In this document: in pieces, positions 19,080 to 28,035 of the stretch | Layout of the letters: each line of letters opens with the position of its first letter | Position numbering within the stretch: the first letter of the stretch is position 1 | IMG/VR virus record: IMGVR_UViG_3300023481_000010 | Location: 1 to 28,035 of that record | Source: a virus | DNA length: 28,035 nt | Reading direction: 5' to 3' (one strand) | Program-made: the position numbers and the translations under genes | The notes under the pieces: generated by a model | What the model saw: only the letters and a program-made list of their open reading frames with translations | The model's database searches: none | Told to the model about the DNA's origin: nothing

Positions 19080-22031
19080 TTATGCGAAGAACAGGCCATA
19101 GCCGAGAAGGGTGTTGGGGCCTGTTTGCGTTAGCTCGAAACCCTTTTGATGGGTTTCAGATGAGGTGGTTCTGAACTCCAGAGTGTCGCTCGTCGCCAAT
19201 GCGGCAGCGAGAATGGCTCCAGTCGTGCTTGCCGCCGGGATCACCTGAGTCCACGCGCCAGCATTGATCCGATACTGGACATCGCCAGTTGTGTACGCTG
19301 ACGAGATCGTTACATCCACGCCCGCCGCCGCGTCGCCGGCCGTCACGACGTAGTTGTTCGTGTCGATATTTGTTGTCCTTGCGCCGAACGTAAAGGCTGC
19401 AATCAGGGGCGACGAAAGGAGCGTCACGCGATATGTGTTGTCTCTACTGAATAGCTGGCCAGAGCTGACCGTGTGGAGGGCGCGGAATTCAAGCCGTACG
19501 CTTGATGGGTACGAGGAGTCATTTAGGACCTGAACGAAATCAAGTTGGGTGATAGACACCGTCGTCCCCGAAGCAAACGACGCGGAGAGATATGGGACGC
19601 TCGCAAGGTCTGCGATGATTGCTTCATGCGTGGTGCTATTGAACGATGGGTAATCGCTATTCAGAGTGCCCGCATCCACAGTCAGGGCTTCAACCTCGTT
19701 CACTTGACGGTAATCCCGCCTAGTGATTTCGAAGTCAAGGCTAGACGCCTCGGTTAGATAGGATCCAAACGCAACGCTCGAAGGATAGCGGACCGTGTTG
19801 ACTTTATATTCGCTGGGGGGGATCGGCCGCAAGGCGCGTTGGGTCATCTGAATTGCGACCTCTGTAACAGCCGCATCTTGTGGATCGATGTTGCCGAAGT
19901 AGGCAGCAGGCCCGAGCCGGATATGCGCGTATTCTCCATTCACAACTTCCGAGAAGGATACCGTCCCTGAAAGAAAGATCATCCACACGGGGTCGCCGGC
20001 TTCGTGTCTTTGCTGAACGGAATCCAAGACGCCACGGTATACATCATTCAATGTTACATCTCCGCCGATGCCCGGTCCACTAGACGTAACAAGGATGAAC
20101 TCACCGCCGTTCGTTCCGTCGATGTAGCAAAGTTGTGATAAGTCCGTACCAAGGTCATCTGGATTGACAATCGTTCCAAACGATCCCTCGATATCCAGAG
20201 CTGTCGATGGCAGCGCGTCAATCTGTATTTCTGGAATCGATCCTACATACTGCCCACCCGGATCGATTGCTACTGTAAGCGATCCGATGAAAGCAAAGCT
20301 AGCTGAACTAATCTCCTGGGTATAAGCGCCCTCATTGATTCCGTCAGTACTCGTTGCCTGAACGCCAAATACAAAAGACTCTGCTGTTTGCCTACGAGTC
20401 ACGCAGAATATCTTGGACGCATCATCGGTGGCAGACCCATCATCCCGCATGATGATTCCACGCGGAGCCTCGATTATGAATTGCTCTGCAGCAGGTATGG
20501 CCTGCAAGTCTCCTAGACCTGGATCGGTCCACGTTGTGTCCTGCGGGTCAGCGAAGGTGGGTGCTGCGTCGTAGAAGATGTCCTCTGCGAATTCAATTCG
20601 GATAGAGCCCTCAAGAATGTTACCGAAATCCACCTCTTTTACGCGGATAGCCATGTCCGTAATGCCCAGAGCAGCATTGGTAAACCTAAGCACTTGACCT
20701 GGAGACACACTCGATGCGGTGCGGTCAACAATGATCGCGCCTTGTGCCAAAGGGAAGCTCAGCGTTCGAAGGGTTCTCCATGCAAGCTTGTTGGCAAGGG
20801 ACCGATTTTTACAACCAGGGAATACCTTTTCGGTAACCACAGCAGACTGAACGATAAACTCGTTTGCCATATCCTGAGAGAAAGCGCTAGTCTCTTTGTA
20901 GTTATCCTCGCGGTCTTTGAACTTGACAGTGACCTGGTTCGTGGTCCCCTCCCAGGTGCCACGCGTAAATGTGGACACTTCTATGATGTTGTCTTCATTG
21001 ACAGCAAACAGGTTCAGCAGCTTGTAGTCGGTCCGGAACAGCTTGATCTGCCATTTTCCTGCTGTCGGGCTCTTGAACAGAATGCCATCCATGTGCTCTT
21101 CAACTCCCCTTATCAGGTTGAGGATGTCTTCCTTCACATCGATCAGGTTGGTATACCCGTTCCCTTCCCCGAAAAGTGCTGTCCCAGCCGTGACAAAGCT
21201 CGCCGTGTCTACCTCTATTGCAGGCACGCCAAGTCCCCAATCTGCATTTGTCAATATTTCATAGAGAATGCAGGCGGGATTGGCATCAGCCCCATTGACC
21301 TCCTCCATCGTTCCGGTAAGGCCTATCCCGTTTGGGAATCTACTGATCTCTGCGGAGATGGGCGGAACCTTTCCGCTGTTGCCAACATAGCTGTTAGCTA
21401 AACCGCCAGTTACCAAGTTAACAGGAAACTCCAGATTCATTGAATAGCATATGCCCGGGTAGGTTGGGATCTGCGCGTTGATCGTTTGGTCGCCGCTCAG
21501 CGTGTAGTAGGTCGCTGCCGTTTGATTAAACGTACCCAGTTTCCATTCCCACGTTAGCGAGAACCCATCCCAAACGGCAGGAACTGTACTGCTTCCGGGT
21601 GCTCCAGCAAAGAAGTTGAGATTCCTTTTCGTCAGAGTGGAATTGGAGGAGTTGATAATAGGATCGCCGTCCGCTATGTCGTAGAAAATATCATCCTTGT
21701 TCCACCACAAGCGAGTGATATCTTTCACTGGTCCATAACACCATCCGAGTTGCAACGCTACGCTATATCGATATCCAACAACATCTCGTGTTGATGTAAA
21801 CAGCCCAGTCTTCCTTCTGAGAAGGATGGGTTCCTCCAAAGGTATGCCAACGAAGAGAGCATTGGGTGAATCGATCTTGGTTCTGCCAAACAGAATAGGA
21901 ATGCGTCGGTCTTCCTTAGAAGAGGGATCATCTATGCCCTTATCTTTTTCCTCTTCATCATCCTTGGGTCGCATCAATTCGCCGATGGCATACGTAGCTG
22001 CCCAAAGCAGGAAAACAAGCCAGAAGGCCAT
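19080..22031 (-). CDS. Large phage tail-tip / central fibre protein
   Basis: A 983-residue protein with a hydrophobic N-terminus (MAFWLVFLLWAATYAIGELM), then RRIPILFGRTKIDSPNALFV, typical of tail-tip proteins of the J / Phage-tail_3 group and of gene transfer agent baseplate proteins. The region 250-550 (LYEILTNADWGLGVP, VSTFTRGTWEGTTNQVTVKF) matches the hub part; from about 780 on, beta-rich domains such as YTTGDVQYRINAGAWTQVIP suggest a fibre-like or receptor-binding end. It likely forms the tail tip that contacts the host. It is the last gene of the tail operon and overlaps the hub gene by one base (TAATG). Confidence 0.85.
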   Translation of the reverse strand: MAFWLVFLLWAATYAIGELMRPKDDEEEKDKGIDDPSSKEDRRIPILFGRTKIDSPNALFVGIPLEEPILLRRKTGLFTSTRDVVGYRYSVALQLGWCYGPVKDITRLWWNKDDIFYDIADGDPIINSSNSTLTKRNLNFFAGAPGSSTVPAVWDGFSLTWEWKLGTFNQTAATYYTLSGDQTINAQIPTYPGICYSMNLEFPVNLVTGGLANSYVGNSGKVPPISAEISRFPNGIGLTGTMEEVNGADANPACILYEILTNADWGLGVPAIEVDTASFVTAGTALFGEGNGYTNLIDVKEDILNLIRGVEEHMDGILFKSPTAGKWQIKLFRTDYKLLNLFAVNEDNIIEVSTFTRGTWEGTTNQVTVKFKDREDNYKETSAFSQDMANEFIVQSAVVTEKVFPGCKNRSLANKLAWRTLRTLSFPLAQGAIIVDRTASSVSPGQVLRFTNAALGITDMAIRVKEVDFGNILEGSIRIEFAEDIFYDAAPTFADPQDTTWTDPGLGDLQAIPAAEQFIIEAPRGIIMRDDGSATDDASKIFCVTRRQTAESFVFGVQATSTDGINEGAYTQEISSASFAFIGSLTVAIDPGGQYVGSIPEIQIDALPSTALDIEGSFGTIVNPDDLGTDLSQLCYIDGTNGGEFILVTSSGPGIGGDVTLNDVYRGVLDSVQQRHEAGDPVWMIFLSGTVSFSEVVNGEYAHIRLGPAAYFGNIDPQDAAVTEVAIQMTQRALRPIPPSEYKVNTVRYPSSVAFGSYLTEASSLDFEITRRDYRQVNEVEALTVDAGTLNSDYPSFNSTTHEAIIADLASVPYLSASFASGTTVSITQLDFVQVLNDSSYPSSVRLEFRALHTVSSGQLFSRDNTYRVTLLSSPLIAAFTFGARTTNIDTNNYVVTAGDAAAGVDVTISSAYTTGDVQYRINAGAWTQVIPAASTTGAILAAALATSDTLEFRTTSSETHQKGFELTQTGPNTLLGYGLFFA

Positions 22032-22849
22032 TAGACCAACCTCCTAAATGGATCCTTCAGCGGGACACTAATGAACCCGCCGAACCTCGCGTAGTTAAGG
22101 AACTTGACAGCACAAACCACCGATGAATGGTCGCAACCGGCAAAGATGTTCACTGTGGGTGGGATGATGAAGAATTGGGATAGGAGAGTCAGGTCGTTGC
22201 CGGTGTGATTTAGTATGAGTCGTTGATCACCAGTTCCATCAAGACTTTTCACATATCCTCCGGTGAACCAGCCCGGATCGAAAGCGCCTATCCCAGTCAC
22301 GGTGAGCACGTTCAAAGCTGATCCTGTTACGGAGATGTTGGATGCCCTAAATGAAGGGTTTGTATCGTCAACTTGGCAGATGGCATCATAAAGCGTGTGG
22401 TTACAGAGAGACCGATATGTCCTACGCGGGAGAATCTTTCCTGCACCTCCTACGGAGGTTCGCGCGCTGATCACGCACTCGGATGCATTCTTCCTGAAGC
22501 TCCCAGAAATGCATAGCCCATCAAACAGTTCTACCACCTCTTCGGCGGTGTCTGTTCTGTGGTAGCGGAGGATCTTGAGACCAAGGCGGACTCCCGGCAA
22601 CTTGGCCGTGTAGAGCTGGGAAACGACATCGGAAGTTGGGAGCACAACCTGCGTCTCGCTTTCTCTGCTCGTCGTCCCATCGCTTGTGTCGCCTCTTTGA
22701 ATGCTGACCGCTGTGTATGTCTGCCCTCCACCTGGGGTCACGTCTGCATCTGAGGACGTGTAGAATCTGATCGAGGATCCCAAATCGAACTCGAACAGTT
22801 CAACAGGCGCTCCACCCTCGATGCTTGTCTCTTGCGCAACGTAAGTCAT
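22031..22849 (-). CDS. Tail hub protein, DUF2163 / BR0599 type
   Basis: A 272-residue protein. The N-terminal part (FYTSSDADVTPGGGQTYTAV, LPGVRLGLKILRYH) is DUF2163-like. The C-terminal part has paired Cys, CNHTLYDAIC and GCDHSSVVCAVKFLNYARFG, followed by FISVPLKDPF, the BR0599 signature. Relatives in lambda (L) and the Rhodobacter gene transfer agent hold an iron-sulfur cluster at such cysteines; four candidates are present here. It would sit in the tail tip between the distal-tail and tip proteins. It overlaps both neighbours by 1-4 nt. Confidence 0.85.
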   Translation of the reverse strand: MTYVAQETSIEGGAPVELFEFDLGSSIRFYTSSDADVTPGGGQTYTAVSIQRGDTSDGTTSRESETQVVLPTSDVVSQLYTAKLPGVRLGLKILRYHRTDTAEEVVELFDGLCISGSFRKNASECVISARTSVGGAGKILPRRTYRSLCNHTLYDAICQVDDTNPSFRASNISVTGSALNVLTVTGIGAFDPGWFTGGYVKSLDGTGDQRLILNHTGNDLTLLSQFFIIPPTVNIFAGCDHSSVVCAVKFLNYARFGGFISVPLKDPFRRLV

Positions 22850-24585
22850 TCAAGAACACTCCTCAACGAAGTTTGGAATCGAGCAGTCGAACCATTTATG
22901 TCGTGTTGGATCTCTAAGGTGTCGTTATCTAGCCTTGCCCTTTCGACGTATTCGATGCTTTCGATGTCCGCGATTGCCACGTTCTCTCCCCAATTGGAAT
23001 TCACGGTTAGTAGTTCTTGAGTAAGGCTAAGTTCAGTCGTCGATACGATCTCTCGGATGAGGGATGAGCCGTCGGTCTTGTTCACGCGAAGCGTGTTCTT
23101 TGGCTGGACAGCATTTACAAATTGCGTGTATCCGACATTCTCGATCTGCAACAAAACAGATGATGATGCGATAGCCACCGTGGCGACAAAGTCTGGACCT
23201 GCTCTGGGATACTCAAACGACGCCTGCCTTCCAGCAAGCGCATAGAACATCTGGCGCGTCTCCCACTCCTGCTGGTGGCCCGAAGTGTAGAGAGTTAGTG
23301 GAGATGATCTTCTTGAGTTGGGCCAGTTCGTAGTTCGAACAGAAACTCCCGTGAGAGAATCGGCATCAAACACGTCTATGGCATGGGACTCCCTTTTCGT
23401 GGTACCACCCATTAGGTTTCCTTGATCCATCAAAAGGCGCGTCAGATAGGAATTGAATGCCACCAGGCTGCCGATGTTGAGGTCGTTGTCGATGACGCCA
23501 AACTCTACCTGGAATGAAGTAAGCCCCACCGTCCATCGGGCGCCACCAGCAGCGGGACTCATATCGCACACCTGGACAGGATAAACCTCAAGGCCGGTCG
23601 CATATGGATTGGACATCGGCGTCACAAGGGTGATCGTCGTTGCTGTAAGTGAAAGGATCTCGTGCGTATCGAACGATCTGGTATCGCCGGAAGCGAAGAT
23701 CACGACCGGCGCTCCAACGCGAAAATCCCTGAACGACGTGCTTACTACATTCAACACCGTATCAGTGGCGACTACTGGCGATGTCAGAAACGTCTGATGT
23801 TTCCACAGGGGCATCCCGATGTTGATGCTCTGACGCGAGAAAATCAGGTTCTCGGTGTATTGCCTGTCTGGGGCGCTGTCCAGCATGCGGAAGTTGTATC
23901 GATACGTCACGCGCGGACTCCCGCGGAGGCGCTCGCGCTTCTCTTTGCCGCTGCGAGCCTTATAGATGGTGGTTAGCCATTCCAGGAGTTCCGAGTACTT
24001 CCTCTCAGGCTTAGTAATCCACATCGACAGCCGCTGGAGCGTGACCGGAAGGAGAATGACTTCCGATCCAAATGTGAAGTCGAGTGTGGCGTTGACGAAC
24101 GGGGCGCCATTGCTATCCACGGCCAACGCCACGCCGGCAAACACGCCGAACGGAGGGATTGTCTCGGGGAAGATAGGCTCTCCATTTAGGACTGTGCCCA
24201 CGCCTGCGTTGTTCGTAAAGGCCGTCCATGCCTCCGATATTCTCCTGTGCGCGCTGAATACCGTAATCGCCACAGTCACATCGCTCGCCACGTTTCCCAA
24301 CGTGATCGATCGAGGAATGATATGGAAATGATCGAACCAAGTGTAACCAGACGAACTTTGCTGCGCTTCCAACGCATCGCCAGTGACCGTCAATGCATTC
24401 GATGCGGACTGTTGGAACTCAGCAGCAAAGGAGAACGTAACAGATCCGGTGTTCTGTGGATTGGGTGTCGCAAACGCCTGGATATCATCTCGCCCAAGCC
24501 CTACGGGTCCCAATGTTCCCCTGGCCTCAACTGCAATAGAAAGCCCAAGGACCAAAGGAACTACGGCTACGGTGAGATCGGCCAC
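22846..24585 (-). CDS. Distal-tail-like virion protein
   Basis: A 579-residue protein from GTG 24585, 4 nt after the upstream stop; ATG 24636 would overlap that gene by 47 nt. It is beta-rich throughout. The C-terminal 150 residues (EWETRQMFYALAGRQASFEY followed by PRAGPDF) show a pattern seen in phage tail proteins placed before DUF2163 genes. Position and fold suggest a structural ring or tip component. The N-terminal part has no recognised family. Confidence 0.75.
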   Translation of the reverse strand: MADLTVAVVPLVLGLSIAVEARGTLGPVGLGRDDIQAFATPNPQNTGSVTFSFAAEFQQSASNALTVTGDALEAQQSSSGYTWFDHFHIIPRSITLGNVASDVTVAITVFSAHRRISEAWTAFTNNAGVGTVLNGEPIFPETIPPFGVFAGVALAVDSNGAPFVNATLDFTFGSEVILLPVTLQRLSMWITKPERKYSELLEWLTTIYKARSGKEKRERLRGSPRVTYRYNFRMLDSAPDRQYTENLIFSRQSINIGMPLWKHQTFLTSPVVATDTVLNVVSTSFRDFRVGAPVVIFASGDTRSFDTHEILSLTATTITLVTPMSNPYATGLEVYPVQVCDMSPAAGGARWTVGLTSFQVEFGVIDNDLNIGSLVAFNSYLTRLLMDQGNLMGGTTKRESHAIDVFDADSLTGVSVRTTNWPNSRRSSPLTLYTSGHQQEWETRQMFYALAGRQASFEYPRAGPDFVATVAIASSSVLLQIENVGYTQFVNAVQPKNTLRVNKTDGSSLIREIVSTTELSLTQELLTVNSNWGENVAIADIESIEYVERARLDNDTLEIQHDINGSTARFQTSLRSVLE

Positions 24586-24589
24586 GGCC

Positions 24590-25594
24590 CTAGACCACCT
24601 TCTTGTATGCGATGCCCAAGAATTGCGATCTATCATTCACAGATGCAGTTGTCTTGATCGACATCGGAAACAAGATCCAAGTGCTGCCGTCGAACGTGAC
24701 TTCTTGCTCTGGTTGGAAATTTCTAATGTTGAGTTGCTTCGTATCTGGCTGCCAACCCAAAAGCTGAAAGCGAGCATTATTCGGGTCTTTGTAGTAGACG
24801 GGTATCGGAGCCATTGAAATGAACCCAGATGATGAGTTGCCCGATGTAGATCCAAATGCTCGCATCTCAAATCCACCAGACCTGTAGCCTCCTGGAGTCT
24901 TCTGGCGTGCGACGGAGTCTGAATCATTTCCTGGCGTGGTTATATTCCCACAGATTCCAAAGTTCGATGCTCCACGGTTCAAAAGACCAGCGTCCGCAAT
25001 GCGGATTGTTGCAACCTTTGAGGACGTTGTGCCTAACCCATCAAGAAGAGTTGAGTGGAATCCGGAAGCGCCAGGCTGGGTAGAACTTACAGCCTGAAAA
25101 TGCCCGTAGACATACTCACCCCCCACGAAGCTGTTGAACTTGTCTAGCGTGCCAAACCCGAAATGCCGATATTTAGCTTGGGAAGCCTGGACGACTACAT
25201 GAATGTAATCGTATGAGCCAACCGCATCGTGGAACATATGGTAGCTGATAAACGGTCCATTGCCGATATCGCTCACGCACCGTTCGCCAAGGATGTTCGT
25301 GTTTGTTGTCGCGATAGTAGTGTTGTATCCATTGCCGCTGTCGTTAGTGTGATCGCCAGGCGCAGTGGACGAGTTAAGAAACGTGATTGCATGATGACAG
25401 CTTAGGTGCAAGGGGGTTGCGGTGACATATCTTGAGCTGAAGGACAGGCTTCCCTTGTGCAGTTCAAACCAGCCATTTGTTGTGTCTGGATTTGGCGAGT
25501 ATCCGGCTACATATGCGGGCGTTCCGATAGCGAACGTGTTTAGGATCGAAAGCAGATCCTCTAGATCGGAAGCTGTTCCTGTTTGGTATGTCAT
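24590..25594 (-). CDS. Phage virion-associated protein
   Basis: A 334-residue protein starting MTYQTGTASDLEDLLSILNT. This opening is common to a group of phage tail proteins (M-T-Y-x-T-G-T-A-x-x-x-x-D-L-L-x). The rest is Gly/Ser/Asn-rich and beta-prone (HFGFGTLDKFNSFVGGEYVY), as in surface-exposed virion proteins. It lies 3 bp after the 540-residue gene. Exact role unknown; a tail appendage or tip decoration is plausible. Confidence 0.75.
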   Translation of the reverse strand: MTYQTGTASDLEDLLSILNTFAIGTPAYVAGYSPNPDTTNGWFELHKGSLSFSSRYVTATPLHLSCHHAITFLNSSTAPGDHTNDSGNGYNTTIATTNTNILGERCVSDIGNGPFISYHMFHDAVGSYDYIHVVVQASQAKYRHFGFGTLDKFNSFVGGEYVYGHFQAVSSTQPGASGFHSTLLDGLGTTSSKVATIRIADAGLLNRGASNFGICGNITTPGNDSDSVARQKTPGGYRSGGFEMRAFGSTSGNSSSGFISMAPIPVYYKDPNNARFQLLGWQPDTKQLNIRNFQPEQEVTFDGSTWILFPMSIKTTASVNDRSQFLGIAYKKVV

Positions 25595-25597
25595 TGC

Positions 25598-27220
25598 TCA
25601 GTCTTCCCTGACGGCGATATAGGACCAGACATCAGCTCTCGTTCCGTTCTGAAACACCTTGTATCGCGTGTTCCCGAAGATGATTCTGTCTCGACTCGTG
25701 AGGCCGGTATCTGCAAGCGAGAACCAGAAAACGCCGTCCACCTCGCCAAAGAGGCGATACTGGACAGGCGCGCTTGTCTTAGTTTGGCCACCGATAACAG
25801 GGTAAAGCGGTGGAGATGTGCCTCCAGTTCCTGGCGTTGGGTAAATCTGCGTAGGATTTGCAGCGAGAACAATCTGATCCGTATTAAACGAGTTCGTTCC
25901 AGATGACAAAATCCAAATCTGATCGTCATCAAAAATCTGAGCCCCGGCGCCGATTGGCCAGAGCCATGCCCTGTCATTCAATTGGCCCTGTCCATAGGTG
26001 ATTCCTGGGTTGATATCAGACGAAAGAAACCCAGCGGCTAAGGAAGCCCACTGGCCCTCTGTGGTCCAGGCAAAGAACGGACCATTGAGCGAACGCGAAA
26101 GCACCTGAACGAGCCCGCCCCACTCCGGAGCAGTGTCTGCATAATAGGCATTCGGTCTGTCCGTAGCCCCTGCTACGTATGCGGGGTAGGGAAGCTCTGC
26201 GGGCACGCCGAACGGATTGAATAGGCCAAAGGAGCAATGCGCTTCGAACACAGTAGGGATGTTAGACTCCACCTTGAAGCTGATGAATACGCGACGACTC
26301 GTTGCCGAAATCGCCCATTCAATATCGAAGGCATCGCTGGCCTTCAATGGAACAAAGGCCCCCCCGTTGACTAGATCGACCGTAAGCCCCGGAGGCGAAA
26401 GCTCAAACCCCGGCGAGATGTTCGCCTGTTCGTACATGGAGAACTGGTCGGACCATGCGGTCATTGAGAAAATGGCCCAGTTCCGAACCGTAGGCCCGCC
26501 AGTCGCATCGGTGCGGTCCGAATAGGTGAAGATCCCCACGATGGGATCCGTCTCTGCGCCAGCGTTGCCTTGAAGCACCACGGCATTCTCAACGCCAACC
26601 GAGTCTGTCCACGTCACATCCAAAAGGGCGCTATTCCCCGTGCCTCCGGTGACGGTGATTGGGTTGGCAGGGATCACCTCGTAGTCGCCTGCAGTCACAA
26701 GCGAAAGCCCTGTGATGGCGCCGCCACCGTCGATTGTGTCTACGTTGAACACAGCAGCCACGCCTGCGGACCACAGTTGCCCCCCAACAAGCGTTACGTC
26801 ATCGCCCACCGTGTATGCGGCCCCGCCAGGGTTCTGCACGGCAGAGGCCGCTACACGGCGCCGAGAGAGCACCGTCCAACCCGTGGCGGCGAACGTCAAG
26901 GTGAACGTGGCCCCTGTGCCGACCCCGGTCACGGCAGTCGTTGTACTTGGAGAAATGTTCGGGGGGTCCACAGTATATGCCCCCCCACGATAAATTCTCT
27001 GGTCCGTGATCAGACCAGATGAGACTGCCGTAACCTCAATTTGGGCGTCAAAGAATCGAGTAGAACTAGTGTTATCGATGGCCAGGATGTCCCCCACCGC
27101 ATAGTTAGCCCCCTGCGCGACACGAACAACGGTCGCCATATGGCGGGATGTGACCACATGAATCAAGTCCTCAAGCGCCTCGATGTAATCATTGCAAGTC
27201 GTCTTCTCGTTCCAAGTCAT
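25598..27220 (-). CDS. Virion protein with beta-repeat N-terminus
   Basis: A 540-residue protein starting MTWNEKTTCNDYIEALEDLI. Residues 30-205 contain repeated motifs of the type G-G-A-x-Y-T-V-G-D-x-V/I-T/L (GANYAVGDILAID, GGAAYTVGDDVTLVGG), common in phage tail and fibre proteins. The rest is beta-rich (FGLFNPFGVPAELPYPAYVA, near residue 330). It follows the tape measure by 4 bp and so is probably in the tail tip or fibre. The start of the next gene is 3 bp on. Confidence 0.75.
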   Translation of the reverse strand: MTWNEKTTCNDYIEALEDLIHVVTSRHMATVVRVAQGANYAVGDILAIDNTSSTRFFDAQIEVTAVSSGLITDQRIYRGGAYTVDPPNISPSTTTAVTGVGTGATFTLTFAATGWTVLSRRRVAASAVQNPGGAAYTVGDDVTLVGGQLWSAGVAAVFNVDTIDGGGAITGLSLVTAGDYEVIPANPITVTGGTGNSALLDVTWTDSVGVENAVVLQGNAGAETDPIVGIFTYSDRTDATGGPTVRNWAIFSMTAWSDQFSMYEQANISPGFELSPPGLTVDLVNGGAFVPLKASDAFDIEWAISATSRRVFISFKVESNIPTVFEAHCSFGLFNPFGVPAELPYPAYVAGATDRPNAYYADTAPEWGGLVQVLSRSLNGPFFAWTTEGQWASLAAGFLSSDINPGITYGQGQLNDRAWLWPIGAGAQIFDDDQIWILSSGTNSFNTDQIVLAANPTQIYPTPGTGGTSPPLYPVIGGQTKTSAPVQYRLFGEVDGVFWFSLADTGLTSRDRIIFGNTRYKVFQNGTRADVWSYIAVRED

Positions 27221-27224
27221 GGCT

Positions 27225-28035
27225 CTAATTCCTGGGAAGCGTTGCGCTGATCTGGCGACGGTTGCGTTTGATGACGTTCATTATGGACTGTTGTCCAGCA
27301 GTGCTCTCGATCCCATTGGGGACCTCGTTCGGATCGGAAACGTTCACAACCTGAACCTGGGCAGGGGCAGCCATGACGTTGATGGGCTGGCTGGGCCTAT
27401 TGCTGGAGTCCATCCCAGCTATGAACGCAGCAGACTCACCCGCAGGAACGATAGTCCCCGACGAACTAGGCTCGAAGATTTCAGGACCGCGCTCTCCCAC
27501 AAGGAATCGCTTCCCTGGACTTACGTCGCCGCCTTCGGCTCTTGTTCCAGCAAGTAATGTGCCCAGCTCTGTGCTCTCGCCACCGACCAGCGCGATCAGA
27601 GCCTTCTGCGCCGCAAGGATGGCGAGCTGCTCAATCAATGAATCGATCAGGCTGGAGAATGAATCGAGGAGTCTATCGCCAAGCTCCTCGAACGCGTCGC
27701 CGGCATCCTCGCTGCTGCTTGTGAATCCAACAAAGGCCTGCCCTATTGTGTTGAGGCTATCCGCGAAGCTGTCCACAGCAAACTGTGCGATCGTTTGTGC
27801 GATCTCCTGAAACTCACCGAACCCTTCTGCTGCGAACGAAGCCGCATCTCCAGTCTCTCCGTATTTCACTCTCAAGCGCTCAAGTGCTGCAGTCAGTTCA
27901 TCGGAGGTAATGATCCCATCTCTTTGGAGATCCTGTAGCGTCCTTTGAGCGTTCTCGAACTCGCTGGCTCCGCCTCCGGCGCCCGGTGCGGCGCCGCCAC
28001 CCGGAGAGCCGCCCCCGCCACCATCTCCTTGAGCC
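27225..28035 (-). CDS. Tail tape measure protein, C-terminal part
   Basis: The frame is open from the window edge to the stop at 27225, giving the last 269 or so residues; the N-terminus lies outside. There is a Gly/Pro-rich linker near the edge, then an acidic helical stretch (NAQRTLQDLQRDGIITSDEL), hydrophobic helices, and the classical tape-measure ending GGDVSPGKRFLVGERGPEIF followed by EPSSSGTIVP. The protein sets tail length and is the first of the tail-tip gene order. A shorter frame starting at TTG 27875 is an artefact of the truncation. Confidence 0.88.
   Translation of the reverse strand, partial: AQGDGGGGGSPGGGAAPGAGGGASEFENAQRTLQDLQRDGIITSDELTAALERLRVKYGETGDAASFAAEGFGEFQEIAQTIAQFAVDSFADSLNTIGQAFVGFTSSSEDAGDAFEELGDRLLDSFSSLIDSLIEQLAILAAQKALIALVGGESTELGTLLAGTRAEGGDVSPGKRFLVGERGPEIFEPSSSGTIVPAGESAAFIAGMDSSNRPSQPINVMAAPAQVQVVNVSDPNEVPNGIESTAGQQSIMNVIKRNRRQISATLPRN

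Noticed and set aside
20694-21401. Plus-strand frame of 235 codons inside the tail-tip gene
   Set aside because: It is fully antisense to a recognised tail protein and shows no domain or ribosome site.

Overview
The window is a piece of a tailed double-stranded DNA phage genome, siphovirus-like, moderately GC-rich, and coded almost entirely on the minus strand. Evidence for this is a tape-measure C-terminus followed by a run of tail-tip genes, a Sak4-like ATPase / DUF669 / Cas4-like nuclease / SF2 helicase replication-recombination block, a DUF2303 gene, and dense small genes joined by ATGA or TAATG overlaps. No integrase, attachment site, terminase, capsid gene or polymerase is visible. Lipoprotein signals and a possible unimolecular spanin point to a Gram-negative host; this is inference.

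Read in the direction of transcription (right to left), 28035-19080 is the tail module: tape-measure end, two virion proteins, a distal-tail-like protein, a DUF2163/BR0599-type hub protein and a 983-residue tail-tip protein. 18993-16054 holds a double helix-turn-helix regulator and several exported or membrane proteins, including the only plus-strand gene (16744-17256). 15854-14714 has a small conserved phage gene and DUF2303.

The most striking region is 14713-12301. It carries a gene for a Ro60/Rsr (TROVE plus von Willebrand A) RNA-chaperone protein. Directly upstream, a stretch of about 700 bp has no convincing protein gene but holds four tandem units. All four fold to the same plan: a basal stem, an asymmetric internal loop (UGAA or UGCU on the 5' side, 8-9 nt on the 3' side), a second stem closing in CGG/CCG, then an invariant UUAUC. 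Their stems differ in sequence but keep pairing. This is what Y RNAs, the RNA partners of Ro60, should look like. The unit nearest the Ro gene carries a complete tRNA mimic in circularly permuted order (T arm, closed acceptor stem, D arm), as in bacterial YrlA RNAs. A strong terminator separates the array from the Ro gene. Together they look like a phage-encoded Ro60 ribonucleoprotein system with a multi-RNA array.

12153-9314 is an operon of small genes with a predicted HExxH metallopeptidase and a zinc-ribbon protein. 9131-8208 has three small coupled genes including a probable lipoprotein. 7992-1 is the replication/recombination operon. Inside it, between the helicase and a 148-residue gene, is a strange 385-bp tract built almost wholly of CTNNG pentamers. 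It also encodes a protein whose C-terminal half resembles RAMP (Cas7-like) proteins.
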